From Strigops habroptila (taxonomy: Eukaryota; Chordata; Aves; Psittaciformes; Psittacidae): a stretch of 64,000 nt of DNA. Numbering within the stretch: the stretch's first letter is position 1; the number at the start of each line of letters is the position of its first letter. Made by a program: the position numbers and the translations under genes. The stretch is from positions 4,170,906 through 4,234,905 of the forward strand of contig NC_044290.2 in the NCBI RefSeq assembly GCF_004027225.2. Reading direction: 5' to 3'. The notes under the pieces are model-generated. The model was given only the letters and a program-made list of their open reading frames with translations, did no database searches and was not told the DNA's origin. Shown piece by piece: positions 50,101 to 59,780 of the stretch.

Positions 50101-51040
50101 GATGGTGAGACAGTGCTGCGTTTCGCAGCAGCTTATGGCTTTAGAAATATCCAAAACATGGTTCTGAAGATGAAAAAAGGAAAGTTTTTATACCATTTTG
50201 TAGAAGTCCTTGCCTGCCCGGGAGGTAAGAATGATTGTGGATTCACAGTTGTTCCGCACATGTATCTTGAATCCCAAAGGAAAGTTGTCTTACAGGCAGG
50301 CACTTAATTTCTTAATTCTCCTCTTAATAATCTAAAATGCTGATTATTGAATGAAGGGTGCAGGATACCAATTACCTGGGCAGAGTTGGCTCAGAGATTG
50401 ATGGGGTTTTCTAAAATGAACCACAATGTTATTTGCTCTCTTCTGACGTATAAATAAGCGACAGCATGGCTCTTATGATTACTTCAAACGTCAGAGGAAG
50501 TCCTCTGAAATGGTCATTGTCAAGGGCAAGAAAAGACAAGGAAAATAATTAAGATCATAAAACCATTGAGAAGGCTGATAAAGATTGTTGATGTGGAAAC
50601 CTCATTTACATTAAGATGATGTTGATATTAGAGTTGCTTTAAGTAAATACAAATTCTAATAGGATGGGCAGTAGATTATGTAAAGAGACAACTTTTTTTC
50701 AGACGAACTGGGAGGGGGGTGGAATCCAGGTTAACAAACTTCCTCTTCATACCAAATCTCCATCAGCCTTATGGCTTCTTTTCTTTCCTTTTGGTAAGGG
50801 TGCCTAAATGGAAAAGGCCAGGCACAAACTGAAGATGGCAAACCAGATAAAGCACTGCTGAACCAGATGGAAGAAGTGTATGCTGCGATACCTGTCAGAC
50901 TTCCAGAAACCAACGTGCACGTACAAAAGATGTACCAGGACTGGCTGGAAGGCATGGACTCTGAAAAGGTCCAGGAGACTTTGCACACCACGTACAGTGC
51001 AGTCAATCAAACAGCAAGCAGTTTGGATATCAAATGGTAA
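34877..51040 (+). CDS. NARF: NARF, nuclear prelamin A recognition factor (iron-only hydrogenase-like), complete coding sequence
   Basis: Eleven coding exons keep phase with GT-AG sites: 34877-34903, 35375-35455, 36442-36585, 38379-38511, 39772-39906, 44914-45032, 46095-46224, 46929-47001, 49335-49472, 50067-50224, 50799-51040. They sum to 1380 nt, 459 aa (456 in human). The protein binds the farnesylated tail of prelamin A in the nucleus and belongs to the hydrogenase-like family that includes Nar1/CIAO3. N-terminal cysteines are MKCENC (3, 6), EC (11) and SDCLACDSC (53, 56, 59), which would ligate one Fe-S cluster. C172 (SACPG), C228 (VAPCYDKK) and the CPGGC motif (C377, C381) match the four ligands of the second cluster. 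It ends SLDIKW, as in the family. As I recall, human NARF has Ala where this protein has Pro378. Introns 3, 5, 6 and 9 carry CR1 ends. Acceptors of exons 6, 9 and 11 end in AAG rather than CAG. Confidence 0.96.
36798..36928 (-). mobile_element. CR1 LINE 3' end in NARF intron 3
   Basis: It begins 'catagaatcccagactggtt' and continues through 'gttggaagggaccttaaag' to 'gtccaacctggcc'. It is a minus-oriented CR1 tail, very close in sequence to the copy at 28518-28625, so the two probably belong to the same subfamily. Confidence 0.9.
41168..41235 (-). mobile_element. CR1 LINE 3' end fragment in NARF intron 5
   Basis: 'catagaatcatagaatggtt' keeps two copies of the CR1 terminal octamer, then 'ggaagggaccttcaagatca'. 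Only about 70 bp remain, in minus orientation. Confidence 0.85.
43608..43638 (+). repeat. Short tandem duplication (13-bp unit, about two copies)
   Basis: The unit 'gatacatctttga' occurs twice in a row inside NARF intron 5, followed by a partial third copy 'gat'. It is a simple slippage-type duplication with no apparent function. Confidence 0.7.
45109..45305 (-). mobile_element. CR1 LINE 3' end in NARF intron 6
   Basis: About 200 bp from 'catagaatcacagaatggtt' through 'gtccaacctggccttgaaca' to 'gcagcctgttccagtgcctc' match CR1 in minus orientation. Confidence 0.9.
49524..49742 (-). mobile_element. CR1 LINE 3' end in NARF intron 9
   Basis: About 220 bp run 'gaatagaatactttcagttg', 'gatcatctagtcca', 'ccttgaacactgccaggc' and 'aatgtccagtctgaacctct'. 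The internal sequence differs from the other copies (for example the 'tgtccaaatgcctcc' segment), so this is a different CR1 subfamily. It lies in minus orientation between NARF exons 9 and 10. Confidence 0.88.
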
Positions 51041-51044
51041 TAAA
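51039..51044 (+). terminator. NARF: AATAAA overlapping the NARF stop codon
   Basis: The sequence TGGTAATAAATC places AATAAA across the TAA stop at 51038-51040. Further AATAAA hexamers lie at 52774-52779, 53388-53393, 53455-53460 and 54487-54492. The pair at 53388 and 53455 and the one at 54487 are followed by GT-rich sequence and are better candidates for the main 3' end. Confidence 0.35.
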
Positions 51045-54000
51045 TCCAGCTTGTAAAAGGTTTGCTTAGGTTAGTTACAGATTCAGCACTGGAAACATTC
51101 TATGCAATCGCAGATGCTATGCACTAGCCGAGTGTATGAATGAGACGCTTCCCAATTGTGGATTATTACTTGTGAAGAACAATTGCTTTTTAAAACCAGA
51201 AAGAGAAGTCTCCAAAAGCCCTGGTTCCTGCCATTGCCGTTTAACTCTTCCTGTGTGTAATCTCCTGTGTATAATGGATTTCTTTATTCAAAAATATGAT
51301 CTTGTAAGGTACTTAAGCACTTTCTGCCAGGGGCAGGGAGTGTAATTCCTGATGAAGTTACTCCCAGAATTGAAGGGTTCCCTTCACAAAATGGGCTCCC
51401 CAGGAAGGTGAGATTATTCTACTCCTCTTCCTAAGTATGCAGTTCCTTTCATCATGGGGAAAACAAACAGTCCTGAATTCCAGAATTGCAGTTGTGAAGT
51501 AAGGTGGGATTTACTTGCCTTGTTAACAGCCCCTTTACAGGGACAAACGTGTATGTGGAGAAGTGGCATGAATTCATGTATGCCTTGTCTCCATATTTAA
51601 CAAAACCTGCTCAGTTCCAAACTAGTCACCATTCCTTACTGATGTGTTGTTTTGTAAGGAACAAAATGCTTCATATAAACTGAACGTGGGGAAACTAATG
51701 CTAAATGGTTATAGTGCAATCCTTCATTAACATAGTTCCAGATAGGTTGGTTGGTACAAAAAGAGAACTTTTCTTTCCTTGTAAGTTTTCTTAGAAACTT
51801 GCAGCTAGGAAGAGTGGTGCTGCTTGCTTTGTCAGGCTTTGTACCAAGAGTGAAACATGCATATGCACTGTCATGTGAGCACATGCATACTACAGCTTTG
51901 CTAGGTTTGCAGAGCCAGACTTCCAGCACTTTTACTCTCTCATGTTTTGGTACACAGAATACCCGATTGTTCTTTCATTTATCTCCATGTTGACAGACTT
52001 CAAGTGAAAATAGCTTCATGGAGTGCCTCTGAAAAAAGCCACTTAGCCATGCTTGTGAGCTCCTCGAAGTTACTATACATCAGTATCATGAATTTTGGTG
52101 TGCTTACTTTAGGTATACTCTAGGGATTTCATTCAACAAAGTGGTATTTGCATGCAAGCTTTTCCTGCAACCTCAGGAGTTGTCCAGAGGGTTATTCAAG
52201 AATGTAATGGACAAAAAAATACCCTACTGTCAGACTTCCTTAGATTTTCCTAGTAGCAATGGGTTTGTTCAGGATTAATGGCTGTTTGAAGCTGGCAAAG
52301 TTTCAGCTTTCCTTTTCCAGCCTGAAATTGGGGATGGGCTTTTTTAATCATTTCAGACAGTTTGAATGAATCTTCTTGTAAACTTCTTAATGTTACAACT
52401 ACTTGTATGAGTAAGACCTAATACTGCAAAAACCTGTGTGTCTTTGAAATCCTCATTTGAAATAACTTGAACACAGTGGATGGGAGAAAGGCATCAGTGA
52501 AGTCAGTGCAAGTTCTTGCATCGGCTAAACACCAGAGGGTTCAAAAGGAGAGAACCAGACCTAAGTGTGTTACCTTGATGACAAGAGAGTTCTCTTAATG
52601 CGAAGCTGTTGATAGAATTGCAGCTTTCTATTAGACCTCCACCTAAATAACAAAACATTTCACTTGGAGGGATGTTTTCTTTCAAGTATAAATGAATTTG
52701 ATTACTGTGCTACCCAAATGCACACAATGAGATTACACCCATAAGTTCGCCTTTGTAAGTTGTTCCTTGTAGTAATAAAAACATTACGCTTACGTGGTGC
52801 AATATCAGAACATCTACAGAAATCTACCTCTGTACAGGAAGGGAGTCCAGAAATCGTGGAAAGACCTATGTATAGCCAGAACTGTAGTAAATATCTCCTA
52901 ATGAACGATGGTGGTGTTGCATGAAATTTCTGAACAGATTACTTCTAGAAGCAACATCCAACTCCTTTGGTCTGAATTTCTTTGTCATGATTTCCTCCAA
53001 AAACTTCAACAGAATTACCTTGTAAAAAAAAAAAAAAAGTGGTCTTGTTCTGTTTGTATAGGCATATGTTTCTATGTATATATGATGGCATGTTTAAATT
53101 ATATTGCTTCAGTTTTCTGTATAGTATGCTTTTTTTTTTTAATGTGCGTATACTGGATGGAATGGTATGAAAAAGTTGTTTGCTGTTCTGATGGAATCTT
53201 CACTAAACTACACAAGAGCTGCCTTGCGATTCTGAAAGGACACCCTTGAACTGATTGTGCGACTTAGAAATGTTCCTCTTGTGTAGGTGGTGCTGCCGTG
53301 TGTGTTCTGCCATTGTGCTTGCCTGGGGCACTGAAGGGCCCTGCTTCCCGTGCTGCTGGGAGTCACTGGGAATGGGCCAGTAGGTGAAATAAATCTATCT
53401 GTGATGTGCTGTGCTCCCATAACAAGGGAAACCGGTGGCTAAATCAGTGCATAAAATAAACTACTTCAATTTAATCCACCATTTCTTCCATCTACTCAAG
53501 TGTTTTAACCTATTGAGATGGTAGCAATGTAAAATTCTACTAGATGATTTGTCTGCTACGGTAGTTTTTTTAAAGACAAGGCATCTAACTGCAGCTGTTA
53601 GTGGCTAGGTGGAATGTATGTATAATAGCTAGTGACTTACAGTGACTGATACTAGTCTTTTATTTGGTCAGCTTTTGTTTTATAAGACTTTGAAGTAAAA
53701 CTGACTTTAAGTTTTTAAAGCCCTTTTCTTTAAAGTGCCAGTTGAAAAAGATTTCTCCCTTAACTGTAGTGAATCTTCTTCCCTCTGCCTTGTTTCACTG
53801 CAATTTTAACGTATATCGGAAAAACCTTGTTTCTGCAATTCACATACAGTGAAATACTTACCTGAGGTTAAATTCAGGCTTTTAAATCTACAGCTGGGAA
53901 GTTTGTTGTTCCTGACAATACATGTTTCTAGCCACATTTGGAAAATACAGCATGGTTTAGTTCCCTGGTATGATTTTGGCAACTAATAATTTTCATTGCT

Positions 54001-54486
54001 ACTGCCTTTTCGGCAATGGGAAGAGTTCCTTGTGTGGTCACAGCCACAGTGCTTTACTTCTCAGTTGAATGTTGTGCTGAGACAGTCTTGTCTCTAGATG
54101 ATTTTTAGAAAACCCTAAATTGGAGGCATTGCAGGAAAGTAACTGGAAATGCTGAATTAACTTGGAAATTGTCTTGGGGTATTACTGACTTGAGCGTATC
54201 AAGTGCTTGATGCCTTGTGTTACATTACTTTGTTCTGAGACTGCTATAACAAGGGGTATGTGTTGAGAGGACCTTTTGCTGTACCTTCTCCAGTCAGTTT
54301 TCACCCCAGCCACAGCACCTCATGTTTGTCCACTACAGCTAAGAACAGACAGACGTGGGCTATGCCATCTCTTAGAGTAACAGATCTGTAGGCAGCAGTC
54401 TTCAGCTGGAATATATTTGGATAATGTTCAGTTACCTAAATTTTGGTGCTTTGTATTCAAATGGAGCATGACCATGAATTGTCCTA

Positions 54487-54492
54487 AATAAA
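54487..54492 (+). terminator. NARF: Candidate distal NARF poly(A) signal
   Basis: AATAAA is followed within 20-60 bases by T/GT-rich sequence (near 'ttatttcctgattctgtctc'), as expected of a cleavage site. It would give a 3' UTR of about 3.5 kb. The alternative at 53388/53455 would give about 2.4 kb. Confidence 0.4.
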
Positions 54493-54722
54493 TCTTGGTA
54501 CTGAATTATTTCCTGATTCTGTCTCATTCCGTGTAAAAGCTTAACTTCTGAAGTACATCTTATTTTAGCGTATGTGCTTGTCTGGTGAATTTAGCATGAA
54601 TGCTTAGTCTGTAACAGTAATACTGTATCAGATGTTTATGAGTATTCTGGATTACAGCTGGACTTCGGACTGTGGCAGGAGAAAGTTGCTGGGTAGCAGT
54701 ATGAAATGGTAATGTTGCTTTA

Positions 54723-54822
54723 TAGTTTACAAATTAGTTTATTTATATTAGTTTATTTTATTTTTTTTATATTTTTTATTTTTTATAAATAAATATTTAT
54801 ATATTTATATTAGTTTACAAAT
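54723..54822 (+). repeat. AT-only low-complexity block bounded by 12-bp direct repeats
   Basis: 'tagtttacaaat' occurs at 54723-54734 and again at 54811-54822. The roughly 76 bases between them consist almost only of A and T (runs of T and 'tttatatatttat' motifs). Confidence 0.7.
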
Positions 54823-55919
54823 AATGTATTGAATCGTATCAAGGCAGACAAACATCTAGTGGCTTTAAAGCTCCCTTCCCTGGGAAGAATGATGCTGGAT
54901 GGAGCCAATCTATAGGGGCTGATAGCCCTATAGTATACACACTTACTTGAAACACTGGTGCACAAGGAACAGTGAAGATAAGTGTGTATAGTCTGATATT
55001 TAGAAACACAGTTGGGGAAAGGATGAAAATTAGCCTTGACGTAGAGGAGAGATTTGTATTTTTTTTATCAGTGGGTCATGTAAATATTAACAGATTTGGC
55101 AAACATTTCCATATGCCTCTTTAAAGAGAGTTAATACCCTGACTTCCACAGAACAGCCTCTAGACCTCGAAGGTTCCTCAAAATAGTGACTACTGAGGGT
55201 GATCTAAATTTTTTTCAAGGGGTAGTAAGGAGTGGTTACCTGGCCAGAGAAAACACAAGAGCTTAAGTTCAGTTTGGTGTAGAACAGGGCTGTTGCTGTG
55301 TAAACAACTACTAAGGACAGGATTGAGGAGGGGAGCCAAGGTGTTCTGATGTCTTTAGCTACTCTTGAAATGAAAATAAATCAAATAAAAAAATTGTGTC
55401 AGCAGAGGAAGGGTAATTTCTATTTGAACTCTCCCCAATTTGATCTGTGAGATTCTACTCACACTGAAATTGCTGCTTTTCTGTGAATAATTAGGTGCAC
55501 TTGGAAAATAATGTCCGAATTTGCACACTTACAGAATCTGAAACTCAGATTTTCCTCTTGCCTTCTTTTATTTATGACTTTATATAAAACAATAGTAGCA
55601 GATAATGAAAGACCTAATAACATTGTAGTAAGAACTATTTAAGGTCTTATTTGCTCTTTTTTTGCATAGCTGTGCAATTTAAGAAAATTTTAATAGCGTG
55701 ATACAGTTCAGATCAAGGAAAAGCCATTTGCCCTTTAGCTTTCCCGGTCCCACCCCTGTTTTGGCCAGCACCCCGCTGTGCTGCGCACCAGCGTTGCAGT
55801 TGGTTCGTCGGGGCTCGTTATCTGGGCTACTGCGCAAAGCCGCCTCCTTTTAGGTCGCTGTGAATGGGTTGTGCCGGCGAGGGGCCACCAAGGACGGGTA
55901 AAAGGACGGGCTGCGTCGC

Positions 55920-55991
55920 AGGTTCTACCGAGATTTGAACTCGGATCGCTGGATTCAAAGTCCAGAGTGCTAACCATTACACCATAGAACC
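55920..55991 (-). tRNA. tRNA-Gln (anticodon TTG)
   Basis: The minus strand reads GGTTCTATGGTGTAATGG, then the anticodon arm CTGGACTTTGAATCCAG with TTG, then a B box GAGTTCAAATC. It is 72 nt and folds as a standard cloverleaf with no intron. A T4 terminator lies about 18 bases downstream (AAAA at 55899-55902 on the plus strand). Position 6:67 of the acceptor stem is U-A where the sister copy at 56622-56693 has C-G, so pairing is kept. Read by Pol III, it decodes CAA. Confidence 0.96.
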
Positions 55992-56621
55992 GGGTGGTGG
56001 CACTCGCCTCCGCCAGCCCGGGGAATAACCCCACGGTGAACGAATCCCATCCCCCTTCCGCCTCGGTGGCTGGAATGATGGGCCGGGAATTCGGTGCAAC
56101 TAAAGTCATAACCTTGCAAGCCTTTCCGTAATATTCGTTGTCTTCGTGGTGTAACGATCGCCAAGACGCAAGGTCAGACAGCAAACACGAGCAGTAGGGC
56201 AGCATCTTCTTTCAGGTATGCAAACGGAACCCTCACACGTGCGCTGGGGTTCAGCAGGCAGCCTCGTGCTTTTCTAATGCATGAGTTAGAGTTAGAACAA
56301 CCCACACGGGTTGTTTACAGCGTAGAAATAAAACGAATCCCTCACGTTTCAGTATACTATGGCATGTCTGACATTTTTCAGATAATTGACGTAAGAATGT
56401 CCTAACCTAGCTGTAGTAAATAATAAATGGGGGGGAAGGGGAGGGGAAATCAGAAAAACTCTATGGTTTACTTCTCTTTGCTTTTACATCCGTGCTGCCT
56501 CCTCAGCACAGGATGTCGGCAATTAATGGCGTTTCAACAGCCTGTGAAAAAGACTGTTTTCCCTAAACTCATTTTCCGTGACGATGACCAGCAAAAAAAT
56601 CTACCCAAACGCAAAACTTTC

Positions 56622-56693
56622 AGGTTCCACCGAGATTTGAACTCGGATCGCTGGATTCAGAGTCCAGAGTGCTAACCATTACACCATGGAACC
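56622..56693 (-). tRNA. tRNA-Gln (anticodon CTG)
   Basis: The minus strand reads GGTTCCATGGTGTAATGG, anticodon arm CTGGACTCTGAATCCAG with CTG, B box GAGTTCAAATC, and ends GGAACCT. It is 72 nt with no intron. A T4 terminator follows within about 10 bases (AAAA at about 56613-56616 on the plus strand). It differs from the gene 702 bp to the left at only three positions: the anticodon and one acceptor pair. Confidence 0.97.
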
Positions 56694-57219
56694 GCTGACA
56701 ACAGCCCCCAAAGCACTCCTTTTGAGGGGATCCTACAAGAAAAACGAGCAGAAGCATTCTTCCCGTTTCGGAAACGCAAATTCTTTCTTGCTTTGCTTCT
56801 CTTTCATTCCGCACGTATCAATTCTACGTAAGAATGCCACTGTTCATTTATTGCAACGTTTCACAGCACTGAAAATAACATACATTTAGAAGCAGCTTAG
56901 CATTAAACCATCACTAAGCTATTTCTCAGATAATTCAATTTAAAGCTTGATTATAGACTTCCAATACCATGTGCACTGATTTTTACTTCACGTTTGTATA
57001 CTCGTTTTGCTTTCATGCAGATTTGAGTATTTGCTTGCTATATCTGAAAAGAAGCAGGGCCCCCTGTCTCAACTATTGGTTTTAGTTTGCCAGATTGTTT
57101 CCTCTCTTGATATTCACTGATCAGTGTATAGGTAACAGAATGTTTCATTTAAACGGGCAAGACATGGAAAAACTACAAACAGATGCAACAAGCTTTTTAC
57201 ACATAATTAAAGACATGGA
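56694..57219. other. Spacer between tRNA-Gln(CTG) and a CR1 element
   Basis: AT-rich sequence with no recognised gene. It holds the upstream flank of the minus-strand tRNA-Gln(CTG). Confidence 0.5.
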
Positions 57220-57680
57220 ACTGTTGGAGCACCTCTAGAGGAGGCCACAAAGATGCTTCAAGGGCTGAAGCACCTCTGCTATGGAGGCAGGCTGTGCTTG
57301 TTCAGACTGGAGAAGGGAAGGCTTTGGGGAGACCTTAGAGCAGCTTCCAGTGCCTAAAGGGGCCGACAAGAAACCTGGAGAGGGGCTTTTGACAACGGTC
57401 TGTAGGGACAGGACAAGGGAGAATGGCTTTAAACTGACAGAGGGGAGTCTGAGATAAGCTCTTAGGCAGAAGCTCTTCCCTGTGAGGGTGCTGAGGTGCT
57501 GGCACAGGGTGCCCAGAGAAGCTGTGGCTGCCCCATCCCTGGCAGTGTTCAAGGCCAGGTTGGACACAGGGGCTTGGAGCAACCTGCTCTAGTGGAAGGT
57601 GTCCCTGCCCGTGGCAGGGGATTGGGACTAGATGAACTTTAAGGTCCCTTCCAGTCCAAATCAGTCTGGGATTCTACGAA
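57220..57680 (+). mobile_element. CR1 LINE 3' fragment, about 460 bp
   Basis: It contains 'gttcagactggagaagggaa', 'ccagtgcctaaaggggcc', 'ggcagaagctcttccctgtg', 'ccctggcagtgttcaaggcc' and ends 'gggattctacgaa'. This is the longest clean CR1 tail in the window besides 7655-8193. It lies in plus orientation and is 5'-truncated. It sits between the tRNA-Gln genes and tRNA-iMet. Confidence 0.92.
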
Positions 57681-57895
57681 ATCATCAAATAGTGCTAGAA
57701 GAAAAGGTTGTAGTAATCATATGACGGTGCATTCTATCCTTCCTTTACTCGCACCCACTACATTACACGTCAAGATGGTTTAGGGAAAAACAACTGTACT
57801 CACAACGAGTTTCATGCAATGGGACCGCCTGTAAAGCAGCCTTCCCGCTCACCATGGATCGCTCCACCGGGCAAAAAGCGAAAACGACAACCAGC

Positions 57896-57967
57896 TAGCA
57901 GAGGATGGTTTCGATCCATCGACCTCTGGGTTATGGGCCCAGCACGCTTCCGCTGCGCCACTCTGCT
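57896..57967 (-). tRNA. Initiator tRNA-Met (anticodon CAT)
   Basis: The minus strand starts AGCAGAGTGGCGCAGCGG, has the anticodon arm GGGCCCATAACCC with the three G-C pairs typical of initiators, and the initiator-type AUCG-containing T loop (GGATCGAAACC) in place of TTCGA. It is 72 nt. T-run terminators follow (plus-strand AAAA at 57880-57883). As I recall, an iMet gene also lies between NARF and FOXK2 in human, so the position looks conserved. Confidence 0.97.
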
Positions 57968-58190
57968 GTCTGTAGAGGTCTTCTCACGCCTGGGCTTAGA
58001 GCGGACTGCCCGCCGCGATCCCGCCTGCACGGCCACAGTGACCGCCCCGCTCCTGCCACCGCCCCGGCGAGCACCGGCAGCCCCTGCCCGGCGCAGGTAA
58101 GAACGTTCCCCACCAGTGCGGGGGCCCCTATTACAGCCCCTGTGTACTTAAAGACACTTGAAATAACAACAAACGGTTTAAATGAGCTGT
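57968..58190. other. CpG-rich flank upstream of tRNA-iMet
   Basis: The first about 130 bases are GC- and CpG-rich (runs such as 'ctgcccgccgcgatcccgcc'), as often seen beside active tRNA genes. I see no open frame or motif that supports a protein gene. Confidence 0.45.
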
Positions 58191-58490
58191 ATGTTACCAC
58201 AGATGGTTGATACTAAACTACTTTAAGTAAGAAATACGATGTATTACTATAGAAAGTTGATATTAAACTAATTTAAGAACGACGATATATTACCACAGAA
58301 AGCTGATATTTAATTTAAGAACGACGATATATTACCACAGAAAGCTTATATTGAACTAATTTAAGTAAAATCAACGCTATATTACCACAGAAAGATGGTA
58401 TTAAACTAAGTGAAAACGGCGACATATTACCACATAAAATTGATAAGCTAATTTAAGCAAAACTGACGATATTTTACCACAGAAAATAGC
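58191..58490 (+). repeat. Minisatellite of about seven units, 42-50 bp each
   Basis: Units start with 'atattaccacagaaag' or close variants at about 58191, 58241, 58287, 58329, 58379, 58424 and 58469. Each continues with 'tgatattaaactaatttaag' and a variable 'aaacgacgat' joint. Units differ by small indels and substitutions, so the array is not recent. It is AT-rich and lies between tRNA-iMet and the U6 gene. Confidence 0.88.
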
Positions 58491-58642
58491 ACTATTACTA
58501 ACTGCGAAGAACTGAATATTGCTGCCTTTAGCGTCCTCCGAACGTTATTTCTAAGGTACGGGTCCCCCGGGCCGCCACTCGCCCGCAGACCCTCGCCTGG
58601 GCTGTGGCAGCAGCCGCTCCGCCCCAGTGTGCTTTGCGGTCG

Positions 58643-58649
58643 TTTGCAT
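58643..58649 (+). promoter_or_regulatory. Octamer-like element, candidate distal sequence element of the U6 gene
   Basis: 'gTTTGCATa' matches seven of eight bases of the Oct-1 octamer and lies about 205 bp upstream of the U6 start, close to the usual distance of a vertebrate U6 distal element. Confidence 0.5.
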
Positions 58650-58782
58650 AGAGCACGGCACCGAAAGCACCCTTTGCCCCCCCGCTCCGCCGTCCCTCCG
58701 CAGCCCAAACACGGCGCAACCCGGCGGCCGACGGGTATAAAGTGTGCTCGGACCGGCACCGGCTACTGCGCGACACGTGCGC

Positions 58783-58824
58783 TCGCCCTGTCCTAGAGAA
58801 GTCCTAACTCCAGGGCTACAAATA
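58783..58824 (+). promoter_or_regulatory. Candidate U6 proximal sequence element and TATA-like box
   Basis: 'CTCGCCCTGTCCTAGAGAAG' at about 58782-58801 ends near -47 and loosely follows the vertebrate PSE pattern (pyrimidine-rich 'CTYACC' start, purine-rich 'GAAAGT' end). 'acaaata' at about 58818-58824 stands at the -30 position of the TATA box but is not canonical. Assignment rests mainly on spacing. Confidence 0.4.
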
Positions 58825-58847
58825 GCTGAGGGAAGAAGCTCCAATTC

Positions 58848-58853
58848 GTGCTC

Positions 58854-58904
<51 letters not shown>

Positions 58905-58954
58905 GGCCCCTGCGCAAGGATGACACGCAAATTCGTGAAGCGTTCCATATTTTT
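58848..58954 (+). ncRNA. RNU6: U6 spliceosomal snRNA, full length
   Basis: The sequence starts GTGCTCGCTTCGGCAGCACA, contains the invariant ACAGAGA box followed by AGATTAGC, and ends CGTTCCATATTTTT; it is about 107 nt. By eye it matches the functional vertebrate U6 with no change that I can see. U6 pairs with U4 and U2 and forms the catalytic core of the spliceosome. A T-run of six at the end is the Pol III terminator. Most vertebrate U6 copies are decayed pseudogenes; this one keeps an octamer at about -205 and a PSE-like block at -66 to -47. Confidence 0.95.
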
Positions 58955-59780
58955 TCCACCGTAACTCTAGCCCACCACCCTGCCCTGGCACTCAGCCAGA
59001 TCCGGTGCCCCTGCAGACACGGGGACAGCCTCCAGTTATCACATTCTTCTTTCACGCTGCTTCCTTCCTAAGGAGCCACTGACTTTGAAGGCACAAGGAT
59101 GGGAACTGGTGCCTGAATGTCCCTCCGAGGAAATCTTACCTGGCGCAGGCTCCTCCCGCACTGTGTGGGGCTGGTTCTCCTCAGGCGGAGCTCCAGAGGC
59201 TCAGGGTTATACAGAGAACTTCGGTCCGCACATTTTCTTTAGCACTCGCACTAATACTGCTCATCCAATTTACTGCTGTTGCTGCAGAAAAAATGACTCC
59301 CAAAATTAGAAAGTCTGTCATGAGATTTTTGGCCCTGCGGGGACCTGCCTAAGGACTCAAATCACAGTGTAAGCACCTGGCCAGTGCCTTTTTGTGGTTT
59401 ATCCTCTCAAGTTTTGCTTCCCACATCTCAGCTGCTCTCCTCAGCAACTCATTTTCTCTGGACACAGTGTAGTGTGGGCTCTGGCACTGAAAAGGCTCTC
59501 CTGATCATTGTTTATCACGCGTTTAAGTAAGGAGTTTGCTCTATTTCACACTCCTGTCATTACAGTCCTTTGCCCGATTCGGATCTGACTCAGCTCATGC
59601 TGTCAATGAGGAAAACCGTGTTGCTCCCCACGCCAACTCCGCACACAAGCTCCACTTTACTTCTCACAATACTTTTTTGTCAATAATCGAAGGTCTCTTC
59701 CCAACCGCCACACTGGGCGAATTCGGACATAGAGTAGGAAAACACACCCCTACTGCTGAGTTATCTTGGCAAAACTCATT
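58955..59780. other. Spacer downstream of U6
   Basis: Mixed-composition unique sequence. Short open frames only; no repeat or gene recognised. Confidence 0.5.

Larger units (their letters stand above)
51041..55919 (+). other. NARF: NARF 3' UTR and downstream flank
   Basis: There is no coding exon beyond the NARF stop. The stretch contains four spaced AATAAA signals (52774, 53388, 53455, 54487), a poly-A run near 53024-53038, and an AT-only block at 54723-54822. I see no CR1 end or RNA gene until the tRNA at 55920. The 3' end of the NARF mRNA most likely falls between 53400 and 54520. Confidence 0.5.
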
